Source: Phytopythium helicoides
Lineage: Eukaryota > Oomycota > Peronosporomycetes > Pythiales > Pythiaceae
Assembly: GCA_024867545.1 (NCBI GenBank)
Contig: JANFNE010000011.1
Location: 1 to 64,000, forward strand
Direction of reading: 5' to 3'
Length of the DNA: 64,000 nt
Positions 42,728 to 53,684 of this stretch are shown one piece after another. Position 1 is the first letter of the stretch. Each line of letters starts with the position of its first letter. The notes below the pieces were generated by a model, which saw only the letters and a list, made by a program, of their open reading frames with translations, was not told the origin of the DNA and made no database searches. Both the position numbers and the translations under genes were made by a program.

Positions 42728-44356
42728 ATGACGAAGCTCCGAGCAGCAAGCGAGGACCAAGCAGGGGCCTCGGACGACCGGGAGCCGCTGCTCGAGGCCA
42801 CTGACGACCCACAGGCGAGAGCTGAGCCTCGTCCGAGCGCTAGGAGCCGCGTGGCGACGTGGAAGATCCTGCTGGGAGCGCTGACTGTCGTGCTGCTGCT
42901 GATCCACCTTTTGTTCGTGGCGCTGCTGCGGAAAACGTCGTTCGTGCTCGACCAGCTCACGATCCCTGATCTATGCCATGTGGAGACTACCGGAGCAGTG
43001 GTGGTAGAGTTCCAGAACCCGTCGTACTGCTCGCCGACCGTCGGTGCGACTGTCGTAACGCTGGCCAAGAACGGAACGACGCTGCTAAGCGCGTCGCTGC
43101 CAGGGTTCGAGCTCCAGTCAGGAGTCTCAACTGTTGTTGCCGACGTTGACATTCGGATGCTGGTAGACCCCAAGACTCTGCACCAACTTGCGATTGCTGA
43201 CGAGGGGGCATTTGATGTTCAAGGGCACATCCCGATCCACATTGGCTGCTTGTTGGTACCATTCACAGTCAATGTGGACGTTGCACGCATTGTTGGCGTC
43301 CGAACGGACGTTCATAGTGACGGAACCGTTGGTAATGACTGGATCGGAGCGTGGATTACAACGTGGGACCCACTTTACTCGACGGGACGCATGCAGCTTC
43401 CAGCTCCAAGAGGCATCATCAACGCTCTCACGAGTGAGCTGCAACGTGTCGTGGCGCACATCCTCAAGACGATTGTGTTGTCCAATTTTCAGGTTGAAAC
43501 TGACCGGGACGAAATCTTCGCCTTCACTGACGTGTCGTTTGAATATGCATCACGTATTTTGTGGAACATCCCGTCACTGTCCATTCGAGTACAAAGTGAA
43601 GCAAGGGAGACCATTCTCCTCGCTGGTATGAAGCGCTTTTTACTTGGAGGAGGCAACACCTTCATTTCTGCGTACACGGAGGTGTTCAAGACCGAGACTT
43701 CTCCTATTCAAAGGATGCTGGAGACATATTTGACGGGGCATGATTTAGGACTTCATGTGTCTGGGCACAACCCGACAGCAAATTGTTTCTCGCTACAAGT
43801 ACTGGATCTTGTGGACATCAAGGTGGCCCTTCCGGCTAAAATTGAAGGCAAGCCCGCACTTCTGCGCCACTACGAGATCCACCCGACACTCAAAGAACTT
43901 GATTCGACTGCAAAGACGTGCTTGTTGGAGCTTCGCGTGGTGATCACTGTAAACAACCCACTACCAATCCGCTTCGACTTGTACGAAATTGAGTTTGACT
44001 TGCTGTACAAGCACGTCAAACCATCGCCGCCTTCTGCAGCTCCAGAACAACTTGTGCACATTGTGGATAAGGAGCACATAATGTGGGGCTCGCACGAGCA
44101 CCACAACGTGACTTTACTCGGACTTGTGCGTCGTTTCGAAGCATGTGAGCAAGTTATCACCATGTACATGCACAACACCCTCGCGTTTGAGATCCGTCAT
44201 GGCAATATTGAAGTCGGAGCAGCTAGCGGCAATCTGAGTATCCCATTCTCAGTCGACGAGATTCCAATCCACCCCAGCATCATGGAGAATGAAGAGGCAA
44301 CTGTCGGGGTGTTCGCACTTGGAGACGACGCCGAGTTCGCGGCAACTGGTCGGTAG
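42728..44356 (+). CDS. Type II membrane protein with LEA2/WHy-like beta domains
   Basis: Single exon, 542 residues. An acidic cytosolic N-terminus of about 45 residues contains a dileucine motif in an acidic context (DDREPLLEATDD), an endosomal/vacuolar sorting signal. One membrane helix follows (ILLGALTVVLLLIHLLFVAL). The large lumenal part consists of beta-rich LEA2-like units (AVVVEFQNPSYCSPTVGATVV and VVITVNNPLPIRFDLYEIEF carry the N-P signature). Similar proteins are known from fungal vacuole membranes (DUF3712 type) and oomycetes; lipid transfer or membrane protection has been suggested for the fold. The function here is unknown. It is divergent from the carboxypeptidase gene (161 bp) and converges on PRPS. 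Confidence 0.6.
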   Translation: MTKLRAASEDQAGASDDREPLLEATDDPQARAEPRPSARSRVATWKILLGALTVVLLLIHLLFVALLRKTSFVLDQLTIPDLCHVETTGAVVVEFQNPSYCSPTVGATVVTLAKNGTTLLSASLPGFELQSGVSTVVADVDIRMLVDPKTLHQLAIADEGAFDVQGHIPIHIGCLLVPFTVNVDVARIVGVRTDVHSDGTVGNDWIGAWITTWDPLYSTGRMQLPAPRGIINALTSELQRVVAHILKTIVLSNFQVETDRDEIFAFTDVSFEYASRILWNIPSLSIRVQSEARETILLAGMKRFLLGGGNTFISAYTEVFKTETSPIQRMLETYLTGHDLGLHVSGHNPTANCFSLQVLDLVDIKVALPAKIEGKPALLRHYEIHPTLKELDSTAKTCLLELRVVITVNNPLPIRFDLYEIEFDLLYKHVKPSPPSAAPEQLVHIVDKEHIMWGSHEHHNVTLLGLVRRFEACEQVITMYMHNTLAFEIRHGNIEVGAASGNLSIPFSVDEIPIHPSIMENEEATVGVFALGDDAEFAATGR

Positions 44357-44522
44357 CGTGATAAACTCGCTATCAATCATGTACACTTTTGCGTGTGATC
44401 TACGCTAGACAATGGAATTAGATGTAAATCGCAGTTCTGCACCACTAATGGAATTCTCAAGAACTCGTAGGAAGCAGTCTGTGAATGTGCAATTAGCAAG
44501 ACATGTCTGCCCTCGCGGAGCA

Positions 44523-45862
44523 TTACATGTGGGGCGTGTACTTGTAGTCCTCGCGCGAGTTCGGCTTGTCGATGTACGAATGAGCCTTGAAGTGCTCCGC
44601 TTGGATGAGCTCCGCTAGCATGGGAGCGACCGACAAGCGCTTGATCTTGTCGGTGTGGAAGCCGTTGCGATCCGCCGGGATCGTGTCCATGACGACGACT
44701 TCTTGCACATCGAGGTCCTCAATCATCTTCTCGGCGTCACCGTTCAGGAGCGGGTGCGACGCAAAGCAGAACACCTTGCGGGCACCACGTTCACGCAGAA
44801 GATTGGTAAGCTTGGAGAGTGTGCCGCTCGTGTCGACGAGGTCGTCGACGATAATGACATCGGCACCCTTGACGTCGCCAACGATGTCAGCGCCAGAGCT
44901 GTCGCCCTTGCCCGTACCGTGGAAGAAGACAGCGAACTTAGCGGGGGCATCCGGCAGCCACTTGTTAAGACCCGTCTGGAAGATGCGAGCACGACGCAGG
45001 CACTCCGGGTTCGGAGCCATGACGACGAGAGGGCGGCGCAGGTACACCTGGGTGGCAAAGTACTCGACGCCAGCCATGATAGTCTCGATGGTCTCAACCG
45101 GGACGTTCGAGCTGAAGAAGCCGGCCTCATCGCCGTCCGTGCGCATCTGAAGATCGACGGCGATAACGCGGTCGACACCCATGACCTCGAGCATCTTGGC
45201 AATGTCGGCCGCGGGGCTCTGGATAAACTTGGAGTTCATGCTGGTCGACACGGGGTTGCCGCGGCGGTGGTGCTTGTACGCGTAGTACCTGCTCATTCAC
45301 CGTTAGAGACCGCTCTGCAGCCACATTACTTCACAAGTAAAGAGCTCACGTACGGCAGCACGACCGTGACGCGCTTGGCGCTGGCGCGGCGCATGGTGCT
45401 GACCATGAGCAGCAGCTCGATGACGTTGTCGTTGACGGGGTTCGACAGGCTCTGCACGAGGTAGACGTCCTTGCCGCGCACGCTCTCGCCGATCTGCACC
45501 TGGACCTCTCCGTCGGCGAAGCGGCCGAGCTTGAGCTTGCCGACGCGCGTGCCGAGGCGGCGCGCAATGTCGTCCGCCAGCTCAAAGTGCGATGAGCCCG
45601 AGAAGATCTTGAGCTCGTGGCAGCCCGGGATGAACATGCCCGCGTGCGTGCACGGGTGCTTGTCGGACGGGAAGAAGGGCGAGAACGGGTCCACGCGCTT
45701 GCGCTCTTGCGGCACGCCGAACTCGAGGTCCCGCAGGTCGCGCTTGCTCTCGCTCTGGCTCGCCGAGCGCTGCGTCAGCCCCAAGCTCGCGCCGCCCACG
45801 AACGCAGCGGCGGCGGCGGCGCCCAGGCGCGCCGAAGTCGCCAGGCGCAGCGAGAAGACCAT
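44523..45862 (-). CDS. Ribose-phosphate pyrophosphokinase (PRPP synthetase) with N-terminal presequence
   Basis: Two exons, 45862-45354 and 45288-44523, 424 residues. It makes PRPP from ribose-5-phosphate and ATP for nucleotide, His and Trp synthesis. FADGEVQVQIGESVRGKDVYLVQS is the family N-domain, and VIIVDDLVDTSGT is the PRPP-binding loop. The N-terminus (MVFSLRLATSARLGAAAAAAF) looks like a mitochondrial or other organelle targeting peptide. The active-site loop, normally PYARQDKK, here reads PYYAYKHHRRGNP and is extended, so ATP binding or allostery may differ. The intron splits the codon for the Pro of that loop (donor GTACGT). The enzyme is about 100 residues longer than typical PRPS because of presequence and insertions. 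Confidence 0.88.
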
Positions 45863-46207
45863 GGGGCTCCACGCCTCGAGGCAGATCGGGGACTGGCCGC
45901 GAATGGACTTTGTGGTGCATGGGCGAGTTGCGGAACGCGGTGCACGAGCGCGACGGGTTTTGGCATTTTGGGGGGAGGATGCAGAGGAATGCATACGTGG
46001 TGTGGCGCACTCATTCAGCTAGACATGAACGAGACCGTGGCCACGGCTGCATGGGCGTGCCGAGAAGTTGCACCGATTGTGCATTCTTCGCAGGCAGACC
46101 TCGCACGCAGTTCACACCTTTTGGTCACCGCAACGAGCGATTGAGGCAGCATGCGAACTCTATTACCGCAGCACCTTTTGACGATCGAAACGATTGCTAC
46201 ATCCACC
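45863..46207. other. 345-bp spacer between PRPS start and TRAP1 end
   Basis: It must contain the PRPS promoter and the TRAP1 3' end (both genes are on the minus strand). Frames here are continuations of shadow frames of PRPS, and I see no separate gene. Confidence 0.4.
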
Positions 46208-48770
46208 CTACTCGTCCTTCTTGTGCAGGCTCTGCTGAAGAAGCTCGCCGAGGATGTCGTTCAGGCCAGTCAGCAGCGTGCGACCGTCGTCGACGAGACC
46301 AGCAGCCACAGTAGCATTCGTGTAAATCTGGAGGCCACGACAGAACACTTTCATCAGCGATGAATTCTTTAAAGCAGACCGCGTCAATATCGCTGAAACA
46401 AACCTGACGAGCGACCTTCTCGGCCAGCGGGTTGTTGACCTCGCGAAGGGCGTTCAAGTCCACGATGATCTGGTGCTTCGGGTTCACCTCGACGACGTAC
46501 TTGGTCAGGCTGCTCATGTCCTGGCCAGTGCGGTCATTCACCATAGCCATCATCCTAAGCAGCAGTTACGTAGTGAGTTTCGAGGCACGATCAGCTATCG
46601 CACGAAATGTATTTCATCCAATTCGTACTTGCGAATTGAAGCGGACTCGTGCTCCGAGATGATGGCGGGCGAGTCACTCAAACGCGACGTGAACTGCATT
46701 ATTTCAAATCAAAATCAGTCATATTGGCACAATCATGTGGGCGACAACGAAAACGCACCTTGACTTCCTTGACCTTGTCCTCGAGCGTGAGCTTCAGCCA
46801 CGCACCAAAGAGACGCTGCTCATCCTCCGACAGCTTCTTGCCGGAGGCATCGTCATCCTCAATCTCGAGCTTAGCATGCTCAGCCGACACGACCTTGCGG
46901 CCGTTGAACTCGCCCACGTTCGTCATCACGAAGTCGTCGATTGGGCTGTACACGAAAAGCACCTCCTTGTTCGTTTTCCTGTGGCCGTACACAGACGCAG
47001 TGAGTTAGAGTCTTCGCAGCCAACACGGCATGCATCCAGTATTCTGCACTTACTTGAAGGCCTCAAAGTACGGGGACGCCTCAGCGATGGCACGCGTAGG
47101 CGCACACAGGTAGTAGATCTCGTTCTGGTCCGGCGGGCAGCGCGAGACATACTCATCCAGTGTCGTCAGCTTGTCGGTCTCCATCTGGCTCGAATCGTAG
47201 CGAAGCAGCTTGGCCAGAGCGTCCTTGTTGCTAAAGTCCGTGCAGATGCCCTCCTTGATGAACTGGCCGAACTCCTTGAAGAACTTGTCAAACTTCTCAG
47301 GGTCCTTGGTCGACTACAATCCGCGCACAATACACACTGTTAGAGGCTAGACAATCGATGCGCGAATTCGAGCAAGAACAATTGCCACCTACCTGCTGCT
47401 CAAGGAAGCGAATGATACGGCGAGTCAAGACGTCCTTCAGCTTGAGGATCAGACGGCTGTCCTGCATCTTCTCACGCGACAGGCTCAGCGGCAGGTCCTC
47501 GCTGTCAACAACACCACGCACAAAGCGCAGCCAGTCGGGCAGAATGTCGGGCGAATTGCGCTCGATCAGAACCTTGCGCGAGTACAGGCTCACACCAGGC
47601 TCAAGGCGAGCGTAGCCAAAGCGCTCCGTGTGCGACGAGCCGATGAAGAACAGAGTCTTAAGCTCGATCGGAGCATCAGACTTGAAGATCAGACGGTACG
47701 CTGGCTCGTCAAAGGCGTTGGCAATGAACTTGTAGAACTCGGTGTACTCCTCCTCCGTGACATCACTCTCGCTCTTGGTCCACAGCGCCTGCACCGTGTT
47801 AACCGTCTCGCCATTAAGCTGAATGGGGAAGGAGACGAAGTTCGAGTAGCGGCGGATGATCGACTCGACCTTGGCCGCCGTTCCAAACTCCTTGCACGAC
47901 TCCTTGAGGTGAATCACGATCTTGCTTCCGCGAGACACATCCGACGCGTCCGCAATCTCGTACGAGCCGCTGCCGTCCGAGCGCCAAACGTAGCTCTTGT
48001 TGCCCGAGATTGCCGATTGCGAGAACACCTCGACACGGTCGGCGACCATGAACGCAGAGTAGAAACCGACACCGAACTTGCCAATGATGCCCGACAGCGC
48101 ATCTCCCGACTCGGACGGCGACTGCAATCATCAGAGCATCACTATCAGTATCCTTACCACAACATCCAACAACACTAAATATGTTCTCGAACCTTCTCCT
48201 TGAGCTGCTCAAGGAACGCCTTCGAGCCCGATCGGGCGATCGTGCCGAGGTTCTCAATGAGCTCGTTCTTGGACATACCAATACCCGTGTCCGCGATGGT
48301 CAGCGTCTTCTCGGCCTCATTGGTCGTGATGATGATCTTGGACTCAAGCTCGGCCTGGTGCACGGCCTCGCCTGTGGCCTGCACGTGGCGCAGCTTCTCG
48401 AGCGCGTCCGACGCGTTCGAAATGAGCTCACGGATGAACACCTCCTTGTCCGTGTAGATGGAGTGCGTCACAATGTCCAGCAGTTGGCGCGTCTCGGCCT
48501 GGAACTCGTGGCGGTCCGCTGCTCGCACTCCACCATCAGCAATCTCTACACCATCAGCACAACCACCCGAGCCGCGCGCTCACCCTTGGCGTCCGAGGCG
48601 CTGGAGCTCATGGCGCGCACCGAAACCTGCTGGATCGCGGGCGCCAGGCGCGCCGCCGGGGCCTGCAGCTTCGCGAGCGACTTGCCAAGCGCCAGGCGCT
48701 GCGCTGAGCCCTTGGAGGCGGCGGCCGCGCCCACGCGGCGCGCCACACGCTGCGCCACCGTTCGCATCAT
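46208..48770 (-). CDS. TRAP1: Mitochondrial HSP90 chaperone TRAP1
   Basis: Eight exons: 48770-48584, 48518-48193, 48121-47393, 47313-47054, 46978-46759, 46693-46629, 46554-46404 and 46327-46208. They give 685 residues. The presequence is Arg/Ala-rich ([12 protein letters not shown]...). The GHKL ATPase domain has [20 protein letters not shown] and [15 protein letters not shown]. The middle domain has the catalytic-loop [10 protein letters not shown], in which the Arg contacts ATP. The C-terminal dimerisation domain ends without the MEEVD of cytosolic HSP90, as expected for TRAP1. [19 protein letters not shown] is the TRAP1/HtpG-type start of the fold. The donor after exon 2 is GTTCGA, a weak site. 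Another in-frame ATG lies 14 codons upstream (48812), but 48770 gives the better presequence. Confidence 0.95.
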
Positions 48771-49370
48771 GTTGGAGTCGCTGCCGAATGATCCAGAAAG
48801 TGTGTCTGTCATGTAGGGTGTGGTGGCGCATGAAAGGCACCCCTAATGCGCAACCTTTGATCCCCCTAAAGGAGCAACTCGACACCGGTACGGTTTTGAC
48901 TACCGGATAGTCATCAAGTGTCCTCAGGTTGAAGCGTGCCTGATCATCGCGCGAGACGCAACGCGGAGGTCCCACGGCGCTGCCTGGTCCTGCCGTGGCG
49001 ACTAGCTGGATGCAGCGGGCCGCCGAGGTGACGTCAGTGTGGGAGGCGCTCGCGGCCGCACTGGTGGCTGTTGCGCGCCATGATGTCGGGCCCAAGTGCG
49101 ACAGCTCGCTTGGTGTTCAGTTGGGCAGCATAGAAACCCCACCATAGTTGCCGCATCAGGGTGCACCCACCAATCCGTTTAAAACAGCTTGACGGCGATT
49201 CCGCTTCAATGTTGTATACTCCTCCGATCCTGAGACAGGAGATGTATTAAACGGTTGCGCGATCAGGGGGCCTCTTGGGGTACGCATGCTCATGCACGCG
49301 CGTCATTGAAGAGCAATTCATTCCTCGACTTCCCTCGCCTCGCGCCGACCGCCGCCGCCTCCTCCTCGTC
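48771..49370. other. 600-bp divergent intergenic region (TRAP1 / D-LDH1) with initiator at about 49317
   Basis: No gene is seen. TTCATTCCTCGACTT at 49317-49331 is a good oomycete initiator match about 50 bases upstream of the D-LDH1 ATG. The minus-strand frame of 171 codons here is an extension of a GC-rich shadow. Confidence 0.45.
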
Positions 49371-51256
49371 ATGTGGCGCCGCCTCGCTCAGCCCTCGGCG
49401 CTCGCGCGCGCCCAGCAACGCATGAGCATGAGCACGCGCCGCCCGCCGCCGCCCGAGACGCTCGCGGCGCTGCAGCAGCTGCTGGGCGACCGCCTGTCCA
49501 CCGCCGCGTCCGTTCTGGAGGTGCGAGCGGTTTAACTGCTCATCTTTATTTTTTCTGCTTGGAGGCCTGACCTCGCATCTATGCGTTGCTGGTCGACCAC
49601 AGCACCACGGTAGCGACGAGTCCTACCACTCGGCTGCGCCGCCCGACGCCGTCGCGTTCGTCGAGTCGACCGAGGAGGTCTCCGAGGTGCTCAAGATCTG
49701 CTCGGCCTCGGGCACGCCTGTGATCCCGTTTGGAGCGGGCTCCTCGCTCGAGGGACACATTTCGGCCCGCGAGGGCGGCATCTCGGTCGACCTCACGGCC
49801 ATGAACAAAATCCTCAACGTAAGCTGCGCGAGGATTACGATCCCATGGAAGCGAGCATCACCATTTAACGGATTACGTCGCAAACGCAGGTGGAGCCGGA
49901 GAACATGAGCTGCAGGGTGCAGGCGGGCGTCACCCGTGAGCAGCTTAATGTGGACCTCCGCGCCACGGGTCTCTTCTTCCCAGTGGACCCTGGTGCCAAT
50001 GCCACGATCGGCGGCATGGTCTCCACTAATGCTTCGGGCACCACCACTGTCCGGTGAGTGCATCTTCTGCAGCAAGATCTCATTTTGTGCCTGAGACGTG
50101 CTGACTTGAACCCTGATCAGCTATGGTAACATGAAGACGAACGTCATGCAACTGACGGCGGTCATGCCAGACGGCCGTATCATCAAGACTGGATCCAAGT
50201 ACGTTCTCTATCGCTTTATTCGCGATGCTGCATCCTAGCTCACATTGCCGCCGTGTTTGCTCAGGACACGCAAGTCGTCTGCCGGATACGACCTTACTCG
50301 CCTTCTGATTGGATCCGAGGGCACGCTTGGTATTGTGACGGAGGTGGAGCTTCGCCTGTTCGGTATCCCGGAGGCGGAGAAGACCATGATCTGCTCCTTC
50401 CCCTCCATTCAGGCTGCTGTCGACACGTGTGCCACGGTCATGCAGATGGGCATTCCCGTTGCTCGCATGGAGCTCATGGACGAGAGCACTGTCGAAGCTA
50501 TCAACCGTTACTCCAAGCTGAACAACAAGGTTCAGCCGTCGCTCATCATTGAGCACCACGGTTCGCCGAATGAGATCGAGGAGCAGAGCGCGATCGTCCA
50601 GGAGATTGCTCGGGACTTTGAGGCTGAGGACATTGCTCTCGCGACGACTCCGGATGAACGCAAGAAGCTGTGGAGCGGACGTCACTCGGCTTGGTATGCC
50701 ACTATCGTAAGTCATACTCCCTAATGATTTCATTTGTCTTGCGCAAGAGCTGACTGACTGACGTCATGGTTGAGTAGACTCACATGCCGGGCAGCCGGGC
50801 TCTATCGACGGATGTTGCTGTGCCGCTCTCGAAGCTGACCGACGTGATCGTCGAGACTCAGGAGGATCTGAAGGCGTCTGGTCTGTATGGCAACATTGTC
50901 GGGTATGTTATCTGCTCAACGTGTGTGTGTGTGTGTGTGTGTGTTTTGGGATGTAGCTAATTTGGCTGTGTGCGTATAGCCACGTTGGAGATGGAAACTT
51001 CCACGTGATGCTGCCTTTTATCACCGAAGACAAGGAGCTCATGGGCAAGGTCAAAGCGTTCTCGGACCGACTTGTCAAGCGTGCGCTTGAGTACGAGGGA
51101 ACGTGCACTGGCGAGCACGGCATCGGCGATGGCAAGATGGACTATCTGGCAGTGGAGCACGGCGACAGCCTGGAAGTCATGCGCACAATCAAGCAAGCGC
51201 TGGACCCCAAGAACATCATGAACCCAGGCAAGATCTTCTACGGTGCTGCGCACTAA
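49371..51256 (+). CDS. FAD-linked D-lactate dehydrogenase, copy 1
   Basis: Seven exons: 49371-49520, 49603-49818, 49890-50053, 50121-50198, 50265-50706, 50778-50902 and 50980-51256, 483 residues. It is a mitochondrial D-lactate:cytochrome c oxidoreductase. The PCMH FAD domain has [11 protein letters not shown], the pyrophosphate-binding loop, and [13 protein letters not shown]. The C-terminal FAD-oxidase domain has [10 protein letters not shown] and GEHGIGDGK. The short presequence ([17 protein letters not shown]) suits mitochondria. This copy lacks the intron found in copies 2 and 3 after the V-T-E codons: its 442-nt exon equals their 79 + 363 nt. A (GT)12 run lies in its sixth intron. It could use D-lactate from methylglyoxal detoxification, or D-2-hydroxyglutarate or glycolate. 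Confidence 0.93.
50501..50674 (+). repeat. 174-bp tract identical to 54263-54436 (inverted, D-LDH copy 3)
   Basis: The sense sequences of copies 1 and 3 are identical through this stretch of the large exon. A further 155 bp upstream (from 50344) is about 92% identical. Neighbouring exons of the same two genes are much less similar. The copies are in opposite orientation. This suggests gene conversion. Confidence 0.8.
50921..50944 (+). repeat. (GT)12 microsatellite in intron
   Basis: It lies in the sixth intron of D-LDH copy 1, near the 5' splice site. A good length-polymorphism candidate. Confidence 0.9.
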
Positions 51257-51412
51257 GCTACGCTATGAGGTTGTGGAATGGTTAGATATCGTTGGTCTGC
51301 GCCAGCGCCGAGCTCGCGCATAGGCAAGCGAGCGCCTCGGCGATTTGCAAGGGGTTGGCGGCGTGGAGTCTGTCAGTAAACTGTTCTTACTCCAAAAGTG
51401 CTGGCTTGTCTT

Positions 51413-53402
51413 TTACGCGGTTCCTGCCTGCTCGTTGAATTTTATCGGTGCACGAGTATTGCCAAAGAGGATCTTGCCGGGATTCAAAATATTCTTGGGG
51501 TCCAACGCCTGCTTGATGGCGCGCATGACTGCCACACCGTCTTCTCCGTGCTCCAGCAGCAAGTAGTCCATCTTGCCATTGCCGATGCCGTGCTCACCGG
51601 TGCATGTCCCCTCAGCCCTCAACGCACGTCGCACTAGGCGGTCGACAAATCCCTTCACCTCACCCATAGAGACGGGATCGTCGAGTCTGATGGGCAGGAG
51701 CACGTGGAAATTGGCGTCGCCCACATGTCTGGATAAGCGCCGTTGTTAGCACCAGAGTGTATCGCGGTACAACAGCGACATGAACGCACCCTACGATGGG
51801 GCCGCTCAACCCAGCTTGCTCCATATCCTGTTGAGTCTCAACAATCACGTCTGCGAGCCTTGAGAATGGCACTGCTACATCTGCAGAGAAACCACGGCAG
51901 CCAGGATGTTGTGCCTGTGCTTGCATATACGGTACACTTGGTGAAAAAACTAGCAATGCGGTGCATCACAGTCTAGAAAACTACGCACAAGGATGGCATG
52001 CCAAACTGCATGTCGTCCACGCCAAAGCTTCTTGCGTTCATCTGTGCTTGTTGCGACGGCGATATCTTCTGCCTCGAACTCACGCGCAATCTCTTGGACC
52101 AGATCACTTTGAGCGTCAATCTCATTGGGCGAACCATGATGTTCGATAATCAAAGTTGGCCGAAGTAGGTTGTCGAGGCTGCAAAACTTGTTCACTGCAT
52201 CAACGGTGTTCTCGTCCATCAGCTCCATTCTCGCCACAGGGATACCCATCTGCATGACAGATGTGCAAGTATCAACAGCGGCTTGGATACTAGGAAAAGT
52301 GCAAATCATGGTTTTCTCGGCTTCTGGGATTCCAAAAAGTCGCAGCTCAACCTGAAGTTGTCCAAGCCGATGAGGAATGATAGCTTTACAAGATGAAGTG
52401 CTTGTACTACCATATTCATACCTCCGTGACGACAGCAAGCGTTCCCTCCGACCCAATTAGCAGTCGAGTAAGGTCATAACCTGCCGATGACTTTCGTGTC
52501 CTGAACAGGGTTCCTTCGGTTAGAGCATGACTGGTTGTGCATAAATTCCTCAACGCTGCCCGTACTTTGAGCCAGTCTTGATTATGCGACCATCAGCCAT
52601 GACTGCTGTTAGCATCATAGTGGCCGTCTTCATGTTTCCGTATCTATGCATACATTGTAGTGTTAATTTGCACCGATGAACACTGTCTTTTTTCCACCAG
52701 TATCGCACCGAACTGTCGTAGTACCAGAAGCGTTTGTTGCGACCATACCCCCAATTGTGGCATTTGCGCCTGGGTCCACGGGGAAGAAGAGCCCCGTACC
52801 CCGCAATGCCGCATTTATCTGCTCGCGGGTTACTCCAGCTTGCACACAACAACTCGCATTTTCAGGCTCAATCTGCAAGTCCGGACGCAGCTGTCAATTG
52901 CAAGCGCTCATTTTCAGCAATCAAACAAATCTTCCTCGAGTACCTTGAGAATCCGGTTCATCCCCGTCAGATCAATGGATACACCACCTTCTTTAGCAGA
53001 GATTTGTCCTTCGATGGACGACCCTGCGCCAAAAGGTATGACAGGCGTGCTCGTCGCCGCGCAGATCTTGATCACTTCAGCTACTTCCTCGGTGGACTCG
53101 ACGAACGCCACTGCATCTGGTGGTGCAATTGCATGGTATGACTCGTCCCTTCCATGATGCTTCAGAAACAGATCTCGGTTAGCTGAGAGGCTTCGACACA
53201 ACGGAATCACTCGAAAACTCGCAAAGATACCTCGAGCACCGACGCCGAAGTCGAAAGCCGGTCTCCGAGAAGCGAACGGAGCGCGGCGAATGTCTCTGGG
53301 GGGTGGTGAGCGGCGCGCAGTCGACTCAAAACGCGCGCTGGAGCCATAAGACCGCGGGAATAGCGCGCTTGTCGGCTTGGATTGCACTAGTCGAAGCCAC
53401 AT
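51413..53402 (-). CDS. FAD-linked D-lactate dehydrogenase, copy 2 (single-base frameshift in exon 1)
   Basis: Exons by homology: 53402-53231, 53159-52944, 52872-52709, 52643-52566, 52500-52422, 52351-51989, 51914-51790 and 51728-51413. Lengths match the other copies (216, 164, 78, 79, 363, 125). The FAD motif [11 protein letters not shown] and HVGDANFHVLLP are intact. In exon 1 a run of six C (about 53299-53304) is one base too long compared with the R-S-P-P-P-E-T of copy 3, shifting the frame. If the 71-nt first intron (53160-53230) is kept, the shifted frame contains no stop and re-enters the normal frame at HHGRDES. So there are three readings: sequencing error, damaged gene, or a gene using the exonised intron. 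Protein divergence from copies 1 and 3 is substantial. A start at 53450 is also open. Confidence 0.8.
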
Positions 53403-53684
53403 GATGCGGCGAGGAAGGAAGGCAGAGCCGAAGTGCGCTGCCGCTGCCATCGCAAAACGTATCAGCCCTCATTCAACAACTTGAACTGAGTGTGTATCGA
53501 CATTGTATTAGCAAATTACCCTAAAATCGCAACGATGAGTGCTTACGCATTTTATGGCACGGCATGAGAACTTCAATGTTGTGCTCTCAGCAGATCCCGT
53601 AATGGGCTCGCATCGTCTTACCTCAGTCCATTTACGCTAATTGGCGTAGCTCTAGTGTAAAGAGGTCTGCAGGTGGAGATATTT

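Noticed and set aside
44655..45464. 269-codon plus-strand frame opposite PRPS
   Set aside because: Antisense shadow of the PRPP synthetase.
48580..49095. 171-codon minus-strand frame upstream of TRAP1
   Set aside because: It overlaps TRAP1 exon 1 in another frame; no motif and no splice continuation.
50080..50733. 217-codon minus-strand frame opposite D-LDH copy 1, repeated on the plus strand opposite copy 3 (54252-54605)
   Set aside because: The two frames are similar only because the sense genes share a converted tract; they are shadows, not a conserved antisense gene.
51413..53402. Calling D-LDH copy 2 a pseudogene
   Set aside because: All other exons, splice sites and FAD motifs are intact, and the single lesion is a homopolymer length change that could be an error or be bypassed.
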